A stretch of DNA of 40,827 nt from Actinomycetaceae bacterium (GCA_030532245.1 JAUNLN010000018.1:1-40827); one strand, 5' to 3'. Shown: positions 1 through 9,620, counted from the stretch's first letter. Notes: a model not told the origin generated them from the sequence alone. A program made the numbers and translations.

Positions 1-2
1 GC

Positions 3-92
3 GTAACCGGCGACCAGGTTCGCATACGCCTCATCGAAGAGCTGCTCTGGGCGCTACCCTCACTTGGAACCTCGCGCACAAACACTCCCTAG
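3..92 (+). CDS. possible 3' end of a gene entering from the left (partial, unidentified)
   Basis: One plus-strand frame is open from the window edge to a TAG at 90-92 and gives about 29 residues ending ALPSLGTSRTNTP. Third codon positions are mostly G or C, as in the genes around it. The reverse-strand frame is also open here but hits a stop at once and has no start codon. The piece is too short to identify. It would lie about 170 bp upstream of glgX on the same strand. It may equally be non-coding. Confidence 0.25.
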   Translation, partial: VTGDQVRIRLIEELLWALPSLGTSRTNTP

Positions 93-262
93 AGAGGCTA
101 GAATCGCGTGCCCAACCACTCTCGAGAGGGGCCGGGTTTGCGTGCTAGAACACTTCCCAAGGCGGCGGCCATCTTTCAAAAATGTGCCGCAAACACGCAA
201 GAAAACTAACAAAACCGCGCAATCATGTGGCTCGATGCGCGAGATTATGAAACTCTTAAACC
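93..262 (+). promoter_or_regulatory. non-coding leader region before glgX
   Basis: No gene is visible in these 170 bp. The half next to glgX is A-rich compared with the coding DNA around it, as expected for a promoter region. TAGAAT at 99-104 could serve as a -10 box, but no good -35 lies at the right distance. No clear Shine-Dalgarno sequence precedes the glgX ATG. The promoter assignment is an inference from position and composition only. Confidence 0.3.
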
Positions 263-2380
263 ATGCAAATTTGGCCTGGAGAACCCTACCCGCTTGGAGC
301 CACCTACGATGGCGCGGGCACCAATTTCGCCGTATTTTCATCGGTAGCCGACTCAATCGAGCTGTGCCTACTAGACGAAGACCTAAACGAAAAACGCATC
401 GAGCTCACCGAAGTCGACGCCCACGTCTGGCACGCCTACCTACCCGGAATCCAACCCGGACAGCGCTACGGCTACCGCGTGCACGGCCCCTACGATCCAG
501 CAAACGGACACCGCTGCGACCCGACAAAACTCCTGCTCGATCCGTACGCGAAAGCAATCGACGGCCAGGTAACCACCTCCGAGTCGCTCTACTCCTACAA
601 GTTCGACAACCCCGAAGAACGCAACGAGACCGACTCTAAACACGACACGATGATCTCGGTCGTCATCAACCCCTACTTCGACTGGGGCCACGACAGGCCA
701 CCGAACCACGAGTACCACAACACCGTCATCTACGAAACGCACGTGAAGGGCATGACCGCCCTCCACCCCGAAATCCCCGAGCAGCTTCAGGGAACCTACG
801 CGGGCATGTCACACCCCGTCGTGATCGAACACCTAAAGAAGCTCGGCATCACCGCCGTCGAACTCATGCCCGTACACCAGTTCGTGAACGACCCCCACCT
901 GCAAGAAAAGGGCCTATCCAACTACTGGGGCTACAACACCATCGGCTTCTTCGCACCTCACAACGGCTACACCGCGTTCGGCGGAGGCGGCCAGCAGGTG
1001 CAAGAGTTCAAGCAAATGGTGAAGGCGTTCCACGCGGCAGACATCGAAGTAATCCTCGACGTCGTGTACAACCACACGGCCGAAGGCAACCACATGGGCC
1101 CCACCCTCTCGCTTCGAGGCATCGACAACGCCGCCTACTACCGCCTCGTCGACGACGACAAACGCCACTACTTCGACACGACCGGAACCGGCAACTCCCT
1201 GCTCATGAGCTCCCCGCACGTGCTCCAACTGATCATGGACTCGCTGCGCTACTGGGTAACAGAGATGCACGTCGACGGCTTCCGCTTCGACCTCGCCTCC
1301 ACGCTCGCACGCCAGTTCCACGAAGTCGACAGGCTCTCCGCCTTCTTCGACCTCATTCAGCAAGACCCCATCGTCTCGCAGGTAAAACTCATCGCCGAAC
1401 CCTGGGACGTCGGCGTCGGCGGCTACCAAGTAGGCGGATTCCCTCCCCTGTGGTCCGAGTGGAACGGCCAATACCGCGACACCGTACGCGACTTCTGGCG
1501 AGGCGAATTCTCCTCCCTCGCAGCATTCGCCTCCCGCCTCTCAGGCTCCGCAGACCTCTACGAGCACACCGGACGCCTCCCCATGGCCTCCGTAAACTTC
1601 GTGACCGCACACGACGGCTTCACGCTACGCGACCTCGTAACCTACAACGAGAAACACAATGAGGCGAACGGCGAAGATAACCGAGACGGCGAATCAAACA
1701 ACCGCTCCTGGAACCACGGCGTCGAAGGCCCGACCGACGACCCCGAAATCGTTGAGCTACGCCTGCGCCAACAGAGGAACTTCCTCACCACTTTGGCGGT
1801 CTCGCAGGGCGTGCCCATGATCTCGCACGGCGACGAACTCGGGCGCACTCAGGGCGGCAACAACAACACGTACTGCCAAGACAACGAAATCTCCTGGATC
1901 GACTGGGATCTTGGCACAGACCAAAAAGAACTCTTCGCATTCGCCGAACGCGTTCTGCGCCTTCGCCACGACCACCCCGTATTCAGGCGCCGCAGGTTCT
2001 ACAAAGGCCTCGCAAAACGTGGCGGCGAATCCGACCTAGGTGAAATCGAGTGGTTCAACTCCGCCGGCGAACACATGACCGAAGAAGAATGGGAGCAAGC
2101 CTGGGCGCGCTCCACCATGATCTTCCTCAACGGCCTGGCCATCAACGAGCCCGACGAGCGCGGCCAACGCATCGAAGATGACGACTTCATCGTGTGCTTC
2201 AACGCCTCACCGGACGACATCGACTTCGAAATCCCCGGTGAAACATACGGCAAACACTGGACCACAGTCATCAACACCGCCGACGTAGACGACGAAACAG
2301 AGTACGAAGCGGCAGCAACCATAACGGTGAAATCACGGTCGATCATGATCCTGACAAGTCACCGAGAGAGTGAAGAATGA
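263..2380 (+). CDS. glgX: glycogen debranching protein GlgX
   Basis: GlgX hydrolyses alpha-1,6 branch linkages, mainly on glycogen outer chains already shortened by phosphorylase, and acts in the cytoplasm. The 705-residue protein begins with a CBM48-like beta-sandwich (about residues 8-105), followed by a GH13 barrel with all four conserved regions: DVVYNH at 266-271, GFRFDLAS with the nucleophile Asp343, LIAEPWD with the acid/base Glu379, and TAHDG with Asp451. The block after Asp451 (TLRDLVTYNEKHNEANGEDN) is typical of GlgX/isoamylase-type debranchers. Length is normal for the family. The ATG at 263 places the start right before the CBM48, although no strong ribosome binding site is seen. 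The stop overlaps the start of treY by 4 bp (ATGA). With treY and treZ it would feed linear maltodextrin into trehalose synthesis. Confidence 0.95.
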   Translation: MQIWPGEPYPLGATYDGAGTNFAVFSSVADSIELCLLDEDLNEKRIELTEVDAHVWHAYLPGIQPGQRYGYRVHGPYDPANGHRCDPTKLLLDPYAKAIDGQVTTSESLYSYKFDNPEERNETDSKHDTMISVVINPYFDWGHDRPPNHEYHNTVIYETHVKGMTALHPEIPEQLQGTYAGMSHPVVIEHLKKLGITAVELMPVHQFVNDPHLQEKGLSNYWGYNTIGFFAPHNGYTAFGGGGQQVQEFKQMVKAFHAADIEVILDVVYNHTAEGNHMGPTLSLRGIDNAAYYRLVDDDKRHYFDTTGTGNSLLMSSPHVLQLIMDSLRYWVTEMHVDGFRFDLASTLARQFHEVDRLSAFFDLIQQDPIVSQVKLIAEPWDVGVGGYQVGGFPPLWSEWNGQYRDTVRDFWRGEFSSLAAFASRLSGSADLYEHTGRLPMASVNFVTAHDGFTLRDLVTYNEKHNEANGEDNRDGESNNRSWNHGVEGPTDDPEIVELRLRQQRNFLTTLAVSQGVPMISHGDELGRTQGGNNNTYCQDNEISWIDWDLGTDQKELFAFAERVLRLRHDHPVFRRRRFYKGLAKRGGESDLGEIEWFNSAGEHMTEEEWEQAWARSTMIFLNGLAINEPDERGQRIEDDDFIVCFNASPDDIDFEIPGETYGKHWTTVINTADVDDETEYEAAATITVKSRSIMILTSHRESEE

Positions 2381-4878
2381 CCAACCCACACCCGCACCTA
2401 CCCAAAGCAGACAAGAGAACACCCGTATCGACCTATCGCCTCCAACTAAACAAAGACTTCCCGTTTAGCAAGGCGCGCGAGGTGCTACCCTACCTCGTCA
2501 GGCTCGGGGTAACCGACGTCTACCTATCCCCCATCCTCCAAGCAGCTCCTGGCAGCATGCACGGATACGACGTGGTAGACCACAGGCATATCTCCAAAGA
2601 GCTAGGTGGGCGCGAAGAGTTCGAAGCATTCTCAAACCTCGCACACGAACTCGGCCTACACGTGATCGTCGACATCGTGCCAAACCACATGGCCGTGCCA
2701 ACACCCGTTTGGCACAACAAAGCCATGTGGTCCGTTCTAAAACACGGCACCGAGTCGGCGTACGCGAACTGGTTCGACGTGGACGTAGACAGCCCCATCC
2801 TCATGCCCGTACTCGGCGGACGCATCGGTCAGGTACTAGCCGACCAAGACATCAAGCTCGAAAAAATGGTGATCCCAACCGAGCCGCAATACGGAGAACA
2901 GTGGGTTTTGAAATACTACGACCACGTTTTCCCCGTAGCTAAAGGCACCGAATCACTACCACTGTCCGTGCTCCTCGAGCGCCAACACTACCGCCTCGCG
3001 CACTGGAAAGTCGCCGACGAGGAACTCAACTACCGCAGATTCTTCGACGTGGGCACGCTCGCCGGCCTCCGCATCGAACAAAAAGACGTTTTCGACGCAA
3101 CCCACGAGCTCATTCTCGACCTCGTAGCAGGAGGCTTCATCGACGGACTGCGCGTAGACCACCCCGATGGTCTTGCAAACCCCAGCCAATACTTCCGCAG
3201 GCTCTACCAAGCCACGGACGGCATGTGGATCGCAGCCGAGAAAATCCTCGAAGGCGACGAGGAACTGCCCTCCGACTGGGCGGTTGCAGGCACCACCGGC
3301 TACGACACCGCGTGGCGCCTCCACGCCCTCCTCACCGAACCTGCGGGAGCCATGACGCTCGGCGCCATCATGCACAACATGGCCGGCGACGCCCCCTCCG
3401 CGTTCCCGAACATCACGCGAGAGGCGAAAGCCCAAATCGTCGACACCTCCCTATCCGCCGAAGTGCGCCGAGTCGGCACCCTCATCTGGGAGATCTGTCA
3501 AGAAGACATTCGCCTGCGCGACTACACCTTCCGATCCCTCATCGACAGCTTCCGCGAACTCATCATCGAGTTTGACCGCTACCGCGGCTACGTCGTACCG
3601 GGCGAACCCACCTCGAACTTCACGCGAAGCCTCATCGAAGAAGCCGCCAACAGAGCGCGCGCGAACCTCGACGACGACCTTGGCGACGCGATGGACGTTA
3701 TCACCGCGCTCGTACTCGGCGACGAGATCGGCTCGGCAGGCCTCGACGTGTCTGACGAACGTCGCCGCGAGGTTATCGTGCGTTTCCAGCAGATTTGCGG
3801 CGCAGTGCAGGCCAAGGGCGTAGAAGACACGGCGTTCTACCGCTGGACTCACCTGACCTCCCTCAATGAGGTTGGTTCGACTCCGGAAGTATTCAGCCTC
3901 GACATCGACCGCTTCCACGCGTTCGAGTCAAAACTACAGTCCGCGTGGCCGGCGACCATGACGTGCGGCTCCACCCACGACACGAAACGCGGTGAAGACG
4001 TGCGAGCACGGATCTCGCTCCTCTCCCAGCGCGCAACGAAGTGGTCGAGCCTACTTACCCAAATGCAGGCCCTATCGAAGGAATACCGCCCGGCAAACCT
4101 AGATGGGCGCGCCGAAAACCTCATGTGGCAAACCATCGTAGGCACGTGGGCTAAGACCGATCGGATTACCCCTGCGCGCCTCACCGAATATTTGACGAAG
4201 GCTATCCGCGAGCAAAAAGAGTGGACCTTCTGGACGGCTCCCGACGAGCGTCGCGAAGAAGAGCTCCTCTCCTTCGCCACCGCTCTCATACAGGATCCGC
4301 AGATCACCGCGCTGCTGGACGACTGGATGGAAGAAACCGCAGACCTTTTGCGCTCCGTAGTACTTCCCTTGAAGGCGATCCAGCTGACACTCCCCGGAGT
4401 TGCAGACGTCTACCAGGGCAGTGAGATTACCTCGACCTCCCTCGTTGATCCTGACAATCGCCGCGCGGTGGACTTCGAATACCTTACGGACACGCTTCGC
4501 GCACTCTCCGAGCGCAGCCCGAAGAACCTAGATGAGGAAAAGCTCCTCATCACCTCCTCACTCCTTCGCCTGCGCCGCGAAATGCCAGACGTATTCGTCT
4601 CAGCCGACTCCGGATACGAAGCACTCCCAACGTCCTCTGGGCACTGCCTCGCTTTTGCGCGAACCCAGGGCAGTGATGCTCGCGTCGTAACCATCGCGAC
4701 CAGGCGCCAAGCCGCGCTAGAGGATATTGGAGGCTGGGAAGACACCTCCGTGGTTTTGCCCGAGGGCACGTGGGTGGACGTGTTCACCGGAAACACTTTC
4801 GAGGGCGGCACCGCGAAAGTCGGCGACATTCTCGAAACCTACCCCGTTGCAACCTTGAAGAAGACAATCGAAAGCTAA
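2377..4878 (+). CDS. treY: maltooligosyl trehalose synthase TreY
   Basis: TreY converts the reducing-end alpha-1,4 bond of a maltodextrin into an alpha,alpha-1,1 bond, giving maltooligosyl trehalose. This is the first step of the TreYZ pathway. The 833-residue protein opens with the family signature VSTYRLQLNKDFPF and the HGYDVVDH stretch. Region I is DIVPNHMAV. The presumed nucleophile is Asp261 in LRVDHPDGL, the acid/base is Glu288 in IAAEKILEGDEELP, and the third acid is Asp535 in GSTHDTKRGED. It is somewhat longer than the roughly 770 residues I recall for Arthrobacter and mycobacterial TreY. The start ATG overlaps the glgX stop (ATGA), so translation is probably coupled. TreZ starts 3 bp after its stop. 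Confidence 0.96.
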   Translation: MTNPHPHLPKADKRTPVSTYRLQLNKDFPFSKAREVLPYLVRLGVTDVYLSPILQAAPGSMHGYDVVDHRHISKELGGREEFEAFSNLAHELGLHVIVDIVPNHMAVPTPVWHNKAMWSVLKHGTESAYANWFDVDVDSPILMPVLGGRIGQVLADQDIKLEKMVIPTEPQYGEQWVLKYYDHVFPVAKGTESLPLSVLLERQHYRLAHWKVADEELNYRRFFDVGTLAGLRIEQKDVFDATHELILDLVAGGFIDGLRVDHPDGLANPSQYFRRLYQATDGMWIAAEKILEGDEELPSDWAVAGTTGYDTAWRLHALLTEPAGAMTLGAIMHNMAGDAPSAFPNITREAKAQIVDTSLSAEVRRVGTLIWEICQEDIRLRDYTFRSLIDSFRELIIEFDRYRGYVVPGEPTSNFTRSLIEEAANRARANLDDDLGDAMDVITALVLGDEIGSAGLDVSDERRREVIVRFQQICGAVQAKGVEDTAFYRWTHLTSLNEVGSTPEVFSLDIDRFHAFESKLQSAWPATMTCGSTHDTKRGEDVRARISLLSQRATKWSSLLTQMQALSKEYRPANLDGRAENLMWQTIVGTWAKTDRITPARLTEYLTKAIREQKEWTFWTAPDERREEELLSFATALIQDPQITALLDDWMEETADLLRSVVLPLKAIQLTLPGVADVYQGSEITSTSLVDPDNRRAVDFEYLTDTLRALSERSPKNLDEEKLLITSSLLRLRREMPDVFVSADSGYEALPTSSGHCLAFARTQGSDARVVTIATRRQAALEDIGGWEDTSVVLPEGTWVDVFTGNTFEGGTAKVGDILETYPVATLKKTIES

Positions 4879-4881
4879 GTT

Positions 4882-6633
4882 TTGACCACTACCGAATATT
4901 TTGAGACAAACCCAGGACGAGGCAACGTACCCGTGTGGTCTTCAACCGCAAAATCTGTGGTTTTGCACTACACGGTAGACGGCGAAGAAAAAACGCTCCC
5001 CATGCGACGCGAGGGCGGCTGGTGGGTCAGCCCCGAAGCGCTACCCGCAGGCACCTCCTACAGGTACAGCGTGGACGGAACTCTCGTTCCCGACCCGCGC
5101 GCCCTTCGCAGGCCCGAAGGCGTGCACGGCCCCTCCAAGGCGTGGGAGCCTCCCACTTTCAAGCCATTTGACGCGGGCAATCTTCTCGGCAAAGTGTTCT
5201 ACGAGCTTCACGTTGGAACATTCACACCAAAGGGCACGTTCGATGCGGCAATCGAGAAACTCCCGCACCTAGCTAGCCTCGGCGTGGAAGTAGTTGAGCT
5301 CATGCCGGTCGCCCCATTCCCCGGCTCCTTTGGCTGGGGTTACGACGGGGTAAGCCTCTACGCGGTTCACGAAACCTACGGGGGCCCCGACGGCTTTGCA
5401 CGCTTTGTAGAAGCCGCACACGATGCGGGCATCGCGGTTTGCCTAGACCTAGTGCTCAACCACTTCGGGCCAGTTGGCAACTACATTGCTCCGCTCGACA
5501 ACTACTACTCCGAAAAACACGAAACCCCGTGGGGCGCAGCCCTCGATCTAGACGGCAAAAATGCCCCGCACACCCGCTCCTTCCTGAAGGGCGCGGCCCT
5601 GCACTGGCTTCGCGACATGGGAGTCGATGCACTTCGACTCGACGCTGTACACGCCCTCGATGACGACTCCGACTATCACTTCCTAGCCGAGCTCTCCGAC
5701 GACGTTGCAAAACTCGAGCAGCAGGCCGGTAAGACGTTCACCCTCATTGCGGAGTCCGACCTCAATGATCCGATCATGGTCACCCCAACGGCAAAGGGTG
5801 GGCGCGGGATGGACGCGCAGTGGGACGACGACCTCCACCACGCCCTCCACGCCGCATTCACGGGCGAAACACACGGTTACTACGAGGATTTCGCGCCCCG
5901 CGAGGCCCTCGTCAAAGCATTTGAAAACGTGTTCTTCCACGCCGGCACGTACTCGACATTCAGGAAGAAAATATGGGGCCAGCCCGTAGCCGATGACGCG
6001 GATAGGCGACGTTTCGTGATCTCCTCGCAAAACCACGACCAGGTGGGAAACCGCGCCATTGGCGATCGTCCCTCACGCGCGCTTAGCGATGCCGAGCTTG
6101 CCTCGGTTGCCGCGCTCGTCCTACTCTCGCCCTACACGCCCATGCTGTTCCAGGGCGAGGAGTGGGCTTCACGAACGCCATTCCTGTTCTTCTCAGACCA
6201 AGAGGGGGATGAGGAAATGGCTCGCGCAATGCGTGAAGGCAGGCGCGCAGAGTTTGCCTCGCACGGTTTCGACTCGATTTACGGGTACAAGGTGGAAGTT
6301 CCAGACCCGACGGCTTCCGCGACTTTTGAGGCCTCGAAACTCGACTGGAACGAGGCCGCAGGCGAGACAAACAGACGCATGCTCGACTGGTATCGCGCGC
6401 TCATTTCTCTGCGACGCGAGTCTGACACGATCGGCGACGGAACGAAAATCCGCGTCGACTGGTCGGGAGATCTTCTAACCCTCCACCTTGCGAAGTTTGA
6501 CGTGGTCGTAAACTTCGGGCAAGAAGATGCTCCCATCGACGCGGATTCCGTGGTGCTCGCCTGGAGCGACGCCCCTACTGCAGGCGCACTACCAAAGCAC
6601 GAGGTAGTGGTTCTAAGAACGTCCGCGAACTAA
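4882..6633 (+). CDS. treZ: malto-oligosyltrehalose trehalohydrolase TreZ
   Basis: TreZ hydrolyses the alpha-1,4 bond next to the trehalosyl end made by TreY and releases free trehalose. The 583-residue protein has an N-terminal beta-sandwich (about 1-90) and a GH13 barrel. Visible motifs are VFYELHVGTFTPKGTF, GWGYDGVSLYA, region I LDLVLNHFGP, the nucleophile Asp254 in LRLDAVHAL, Glu291 in LIAESDLND, and Asp386 in QNHDQVGNRA. The start is TTG at 4882, 3 bp after the treY stop. No in-frame ATG lies near the N-terminal domain, so the weak start is believable and may lower TreZ relative to TreY. A short hairpin (TCCGAA/TTCGGA at 6634-6648) follows the stop but has no T tract. Confidence 0.95.
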   Translation: MTTTEYFETNPGRGNVPVWSSTAKSVVLHYTVDGEEKTLPMRREGGWWVSPEALPAGTSYRYSVDGTLVPDPRALRRPEGVHGPSKAWEPPTFKPFDAGNLLGKVFYELHVGTFTPKGTFDAAIEKLPHLASLGVEVVELMPVAPFPGSFGWGYDGVSLYAVHETYGGPDGFARFVEAAHDAGIAVCLDLVLNHFGPVGNYIAPLDNYYSEKHETPWGAALDLDGKNAPHTRSFLKGAALHWLRDMGVDALRLDAVHALDDDSDYHFLAELSDDVAKLEQQAGKTFTLIAESDLNDPIMVTPTAKGGRGMDAQWDDDLHHALHAAFTGETHGYYEDFAPREALVKAFENVFFHAGTYSTFRKKIWGQPVADDADRRRFVISSQNHDQVGNRAIGDRPSRALSDAELASVAALVLLSPYTPMLFQGEEWASRTPFLFFSDQEGDEEMARAMREGRRAEFASHGFDSIYGYKVEVPDPTASATFEASKLDWNEAAGETNRRMLDWYRALISLRRESDTIGDGTKIRVDWSGDLLTLHLAKFDVVVNFGQEDAPIDADSVVLAWSDAPTAGALPKHEVVVLRTSAN

Positions 6634-6657
6634 TCCGAAGACTTCGGACGCGATCCG

Positions 6658-8889
6658 CTACAGTTTCGCCGGCGGGTACTGGCGGAAGATACGGTGGAAA
6701 CGCACGTCACGCAAAGCTAAGTAGGCGTCGCGTTTCCACTGCGATTCCTTCTCATTCTTCAGCGGGTTGTACATGAGGCCCTTGGCTTCGAGCTCTTCCA
6801 TCTTCTTGGCAAGCTCTGGGTCGTCCGTCCACTTCCTAGCAACAGAACTCGGCACGAGCGTGTAGAAAGCATTCGTCGGAGCGAGCTTAAGCTTCGCGCC
6901 ATTGCCGAACACCACGTCGTTCACGAGCACGCGCATCGGATTGATACCAGCTGCAAAAACGTAGCCCGAGTTTCGGCCGATTCTAGGATTCACTTCCAGG
7001 AAGTACTCCGTGCCATCTCGCGGATCAACCTTGATGTCGAAGTTCGCAAAGCCCTGGTAGTCGACCTTTTCAAAGAACTTCTTCACCTTCTCAAAGATCT
7101 TCTCGTTCGGGCTCGTGAGCATCGCAACCGGGTTACCAACGAGGCTCGGGCGGTGATCTTGCAGAGCAACCTGCGCGTGCGAGAGCATCACGAGGTTCCC
7201 CTTCGTATCCACGTACGCCGTGACCGAACGGATCTGGCTATCGCCTCCGGGGATGTATTCCTCCACCACGAAAGCACCCTTGTAGCCGTGCTTTTCGAGC
7301 TCGCCGAGGAACTCCTGAAGCTCCGGCCTAGTGTCGAAGTAGTAGACCTTGTGCTTATTCTCCATTTCGAGCTCATCGAACTCAGCTGAAAGCGCGGGCT
7401 TTGCAACGACGGGGAACGTGAGGTCTTCAGTGAACGGCTCGCCCGCCTTCACCTCAACGTAGCGCGCCGTATCGATTCCGACCTGCTCGCAAATCTGCTT
7501 GAAGCTCGCCTTATCCGACACCGCATCCAGCGTCTCACGCGATGGGAACGCACAGGCGTAAGCCTCGGGTAGCTCCTCACGAATCGTAACCACGTTGTCG
7601 ATCATGGCGTCCGCGTTCGTCATGAGGACGAGCTTCTTATCGCTGTACTTAGCCGCAACTTCGCGAAGAACGGCGAGCACCCCTTCAGGCGTGGAGGCGT
7701 CTTCGGGAACAACCCAGTCGATGAAATCAGACAGGGCAACCGCCTGCGAGGGCGCCTTAGAAATACACACGACGCGGGTGTCGAACTCGTCGTTAAACTG
7801 GCGGGCAAGCGCGTAAGCCTCAATACCACCACCGATGATGACGGGCATGAACTTAGTCTCGCGAGTCGGCTCAGGGGCGCGGTAGCGGGCTAGCTTGTCG
7901 CGAACATCGCGGCGCAACTCAAGCAGCGCAGTAACCGGGCGGTGAAGCGCCAGATCGCGGGCGGGGCGCACGTGCGTGACCTCTTCAGAGAACTTCGTCT
8001 TGAACTCGTTTAGGCCCATGAGCGTCGGAGAAAGGTCCGAGCCGATTCCCATCAAATCGTACTTCTTGCAACCGCGGTCACGAAGGAACAGGGCCTCCTT
8101 GTAGACCATCAGGTCGTTTGCGCGCTGGGCTAGACCGGCCTCATTTGTGGCCGCGTAGAAGCGCTGCGCACCTCCGTCTGACATGGTGAGGAGCGACCAG
8201 GCTACGAGTTTCCCATCCTCACGGGCGGCCGCCAGCAAAGCGTGCTCGCGCCCCAAGCATGAAAGGAAGTGCTCGAAGTATTCCTTCTTAGGCGGGAAGA
8301 AGCCGTCACGCTTCGCGGTCTCAAGCATCACCTCGTAGTAGGGGCTGAAGTCCTCGATCACCTCATCCGTCTCGCAATCGATTTCAAGCGTAGATTCACG
8401 AAGCGCCTTGCGAACATCGCGGCGGCCGCGCGCCTTAAACTTGCCCAGAAGCTCCTCGTCGTCGCCCTCCAGGTCGATCACCACGGTTGAATCGAAAGTA
8501 ATCGTGGAAATGATCGGACGCGTATCCCGCGCCCCCACACGCGTGTGAAGCCTCAAGAATGCCGCGAGAGGAAACTCCTTCTTCACCGTCTTGCGCAAGG
8601 CGGCCAGAAGCTCGTCCTCCTGCTCAGCCGTCGGCTCCTCCACCCACACAGGGCCACTACGCGCCCACAGATATTGCACGCCCGAAGACTTCAGCTTCGT
8701 CGCGTAAAGAACGGCAACGGTTTCAGCCTTGCGCCTTGCCACAAAGTAGGCGCCAACCTCGCGGTCTTCAGTAATAGAGTCAAGCTTGGCCCAAGCCCTC
8801 GTCTGCTCAACCGGCAGGGCAATGCCTGCGAGTTCTACGGCACGTTGGTACTGCTCTGGCCGAACACGGCGAACAACAATCTGATCCAC
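6658..8889 (-). CDS. FemX-type peptidyltransferase fused to an ATP-grasp amino-acid ligase
   Basis: This 743-residue protein combines two peptidoglycan interpeptide-bridge chemistries. Residues 1 to about 345 form a FemA/FemB/FemX domain that uses aminoacyl-tRNA to add residues to lipid II stem peptides. Its signs are the FKARGRRDVRKALRE block and the C-terminal GLNEFKTKF stretch. Residues 348-743 form an ATP-grasp domain opening MPVIIGGGIEAYALARQF, which resembles the carboxylate-amine ligase family that includes Enterococcus D-aspartate ligase (Aslfm). Lys497 in FPVVAKP is a probable ATP ligand, and Glu632 and Asn634 in LEVNPRIGR are probable metal ligands. The start is GTG with AAGGAG 7 nt upstream. 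Met348 falls exactly where a free-standing ligase would begin, so gene fusion is likely. The added residues cannot be told from sequence. The gene ends convergently with treZ, 24 bp away. Confidence 0.85.
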   Translation of the reverse strand: MDQIVVRRVRPEQYQRAVELAGIALPVEQTRAWAKLDSITEDREVGAYFVARRKAETVAVLYATKLKSSGVQYLWARSGPVWVEEPTAEQEDELLAALRKTVKKEFPLAAFLRLHTRVGARDTRPIISTITFDSTVVIDLEGDDEELLGKFKARGRRDVRKALRESTLEIDCETDEVIEDFSPYYEVMLETAKRDGFFPPKKEYFEHFLSCLGREHALLAAAREDGKLVAWSLLTMSDGGAQRFYAATNEAGLAQRANDLMVYKEALFLRDRGCKKYDLMGIGSDLSPTLMGLNEFKTKFSEEVTHVRPARDLALHRPVTALLELRRDVRDKLARYRAPEPTRETKFMPVIIGGGIEAYALARQFNDEFDTRVVCISKAPSQAVALSDFIDWVVPEDASTPEGVLAVLREVAAKYSDKKLVLMTNADAMIDNVVTIREELPEAYACAFPSRETLDAVSDKASFKQICEQVGIDTARYVEVKAGEPFTEDLTFPVVAKPALSAEFDELEMENKHKVYYFDTRPELQEFLGELEKHGYKGAFVVEEYIPGGDSQIRSVTAYVDTKGNLVMLSHAQVALQDHRPSLVGNPVAMLTSPNEKIFEKVKKFFEKVDYQGFANFDIKVDPRDGTEYFLEVNPRIGRNSGYVFAAGINPMRVLVNDVVFGNGAKLKLAPTNAFYTLVPSSVARKWTDDPELAKKMEELEAKGLMYNPLKNEKESQWKRDAYLALRDVRFHRIFRQYPPAKL

Positions 8890-8915
8890 GTAAAAACTCC
8901 TTTTCAGTATTAGCT

Positions 8916-8946
8916 AGTTTATCGAGCTGCATACGCGTTGGCACAA
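8916..8946 (-). promoter_or_regulatory. candidate promoter of the FemX/ATP-grasp gene
   Basis: Read on the minus strand, TTGTGC (8941-8946) and TAAACT (8916-8921) are separated by 19 bp. That is slightly long for a sigma-70-type promoter. It would give a short leader containing the AAGGAG ribosome binding site just before the GTG start. The position fits but the match is only moderate. Confidence 0.35.
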
Positions 8947-8993
8947 AATACGGATTGCGGGGCGCGCCGCTAAGAAAACAAATCGGCTTGCCG

Positions 8994-9005
8994 TAGCCTA
9001 ATTGT
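8994..9005 (+). promoter_or_regulatory. -10 box of a likely leaderless promoter for the DUF3000 gene
   Basis: TAGCCT at 8994-8999 ends 6 nt before the GTG start at 9006, so transcription would begin at or next to the start codon. No Shine-Dalgarno sequence is present in between. No good -35 was found. Confidence 0.4.
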
Positions 9006-9620
9006 GTGTTAGCCCCCGTTAGTACGCCTCAAAGTACTCCCCCACAGGAGTTCATAGACGCACTCCTCAGTTTGCGCCGCGTGGAACAAAAGGGCGGCAT
9101 TGAGATTGAAGAAGTGCCCGCCCCGCGCAAAATCGCGCCCTACGCCGCCGCGCTTCGCGCCTACACGCTCGCCGAAGAAGACGAGCTCCCAATCGCGACC
9201 GGCCGCTTTGTGATCCTCTACGATCCAGCGTCTCAACCCGGTTGGCATTCAAACTTCCGAATCATTGTGCACGTGCGCTCCCAAATGGATCCCGAACTTG
9301 GAAACGATCCCCTAATAGGCGAAGTTGTCTGGAGTTGGGCTCACGACGCCCTGGATGAGGCTGGAGCTAACGCTAAGGCGATGAACGGAACCGTAACCCG
9401 CGAACTGTCCGAAACCTTTGGAGGGCTCGAACTTTCCGGATCGGACGTGGAGATTGAGATGCGAGCCTCCTGGTCGCCCGGCACCTCGGACCTCGGCCCC
9501 CACATGGAGGCTTGGCTTCGCCTCATCGAACGCACCGCAGGCACATACATCGACGACGACCTAGAAGACACAGAAGACCTCTCTTTTAACCCCGTACCGC
9601 ATGTCAAAACCAATGGCTGA
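9006..9620 (+). CDS. DUF3000 family protein
   Basis: This 204-residue protein belongs to DUF3000, a cytoplasmic family of unknown function found in actinobacteria. Family-like stretches are ATGRFVILYDPASQPGWHSNF, PLIGEVVWSWAHDAL, GTVTRELSETFGGL and the ending MRASWSPGTSDLGPHMEAW. No signal peptide or membrane segment is visible. The GTG at 9006 is the start because a -10 box lies 6 nt upstream and no other start is close. The last 20 bp overlap the ATG of the RNase D-like gene. As I recall, the same pairing occurs in other actinobacteria, which suggests co-expression and perhaps a link to RNA metabolism; no function is shown by the sequence. Confidence 0.85.
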   Translation: MLAPVSTPQSTPPQEFIDALLSLRRVEQKGGIEIEEVPAPRKIAPYAAALRAYTLAEEDELPIATGRFVILYDPASQPGWHSNFRIIVHVRSQMDPELGNDPLIGEVVWSWAHDALDEAGANAKAMNGTVTRELSETFGGLELSGSDVEIEMRASWSPGTSDLGPHMEAWLRLIERTAGTYIDDDLEDTEDLSFNPVPHVKTNG

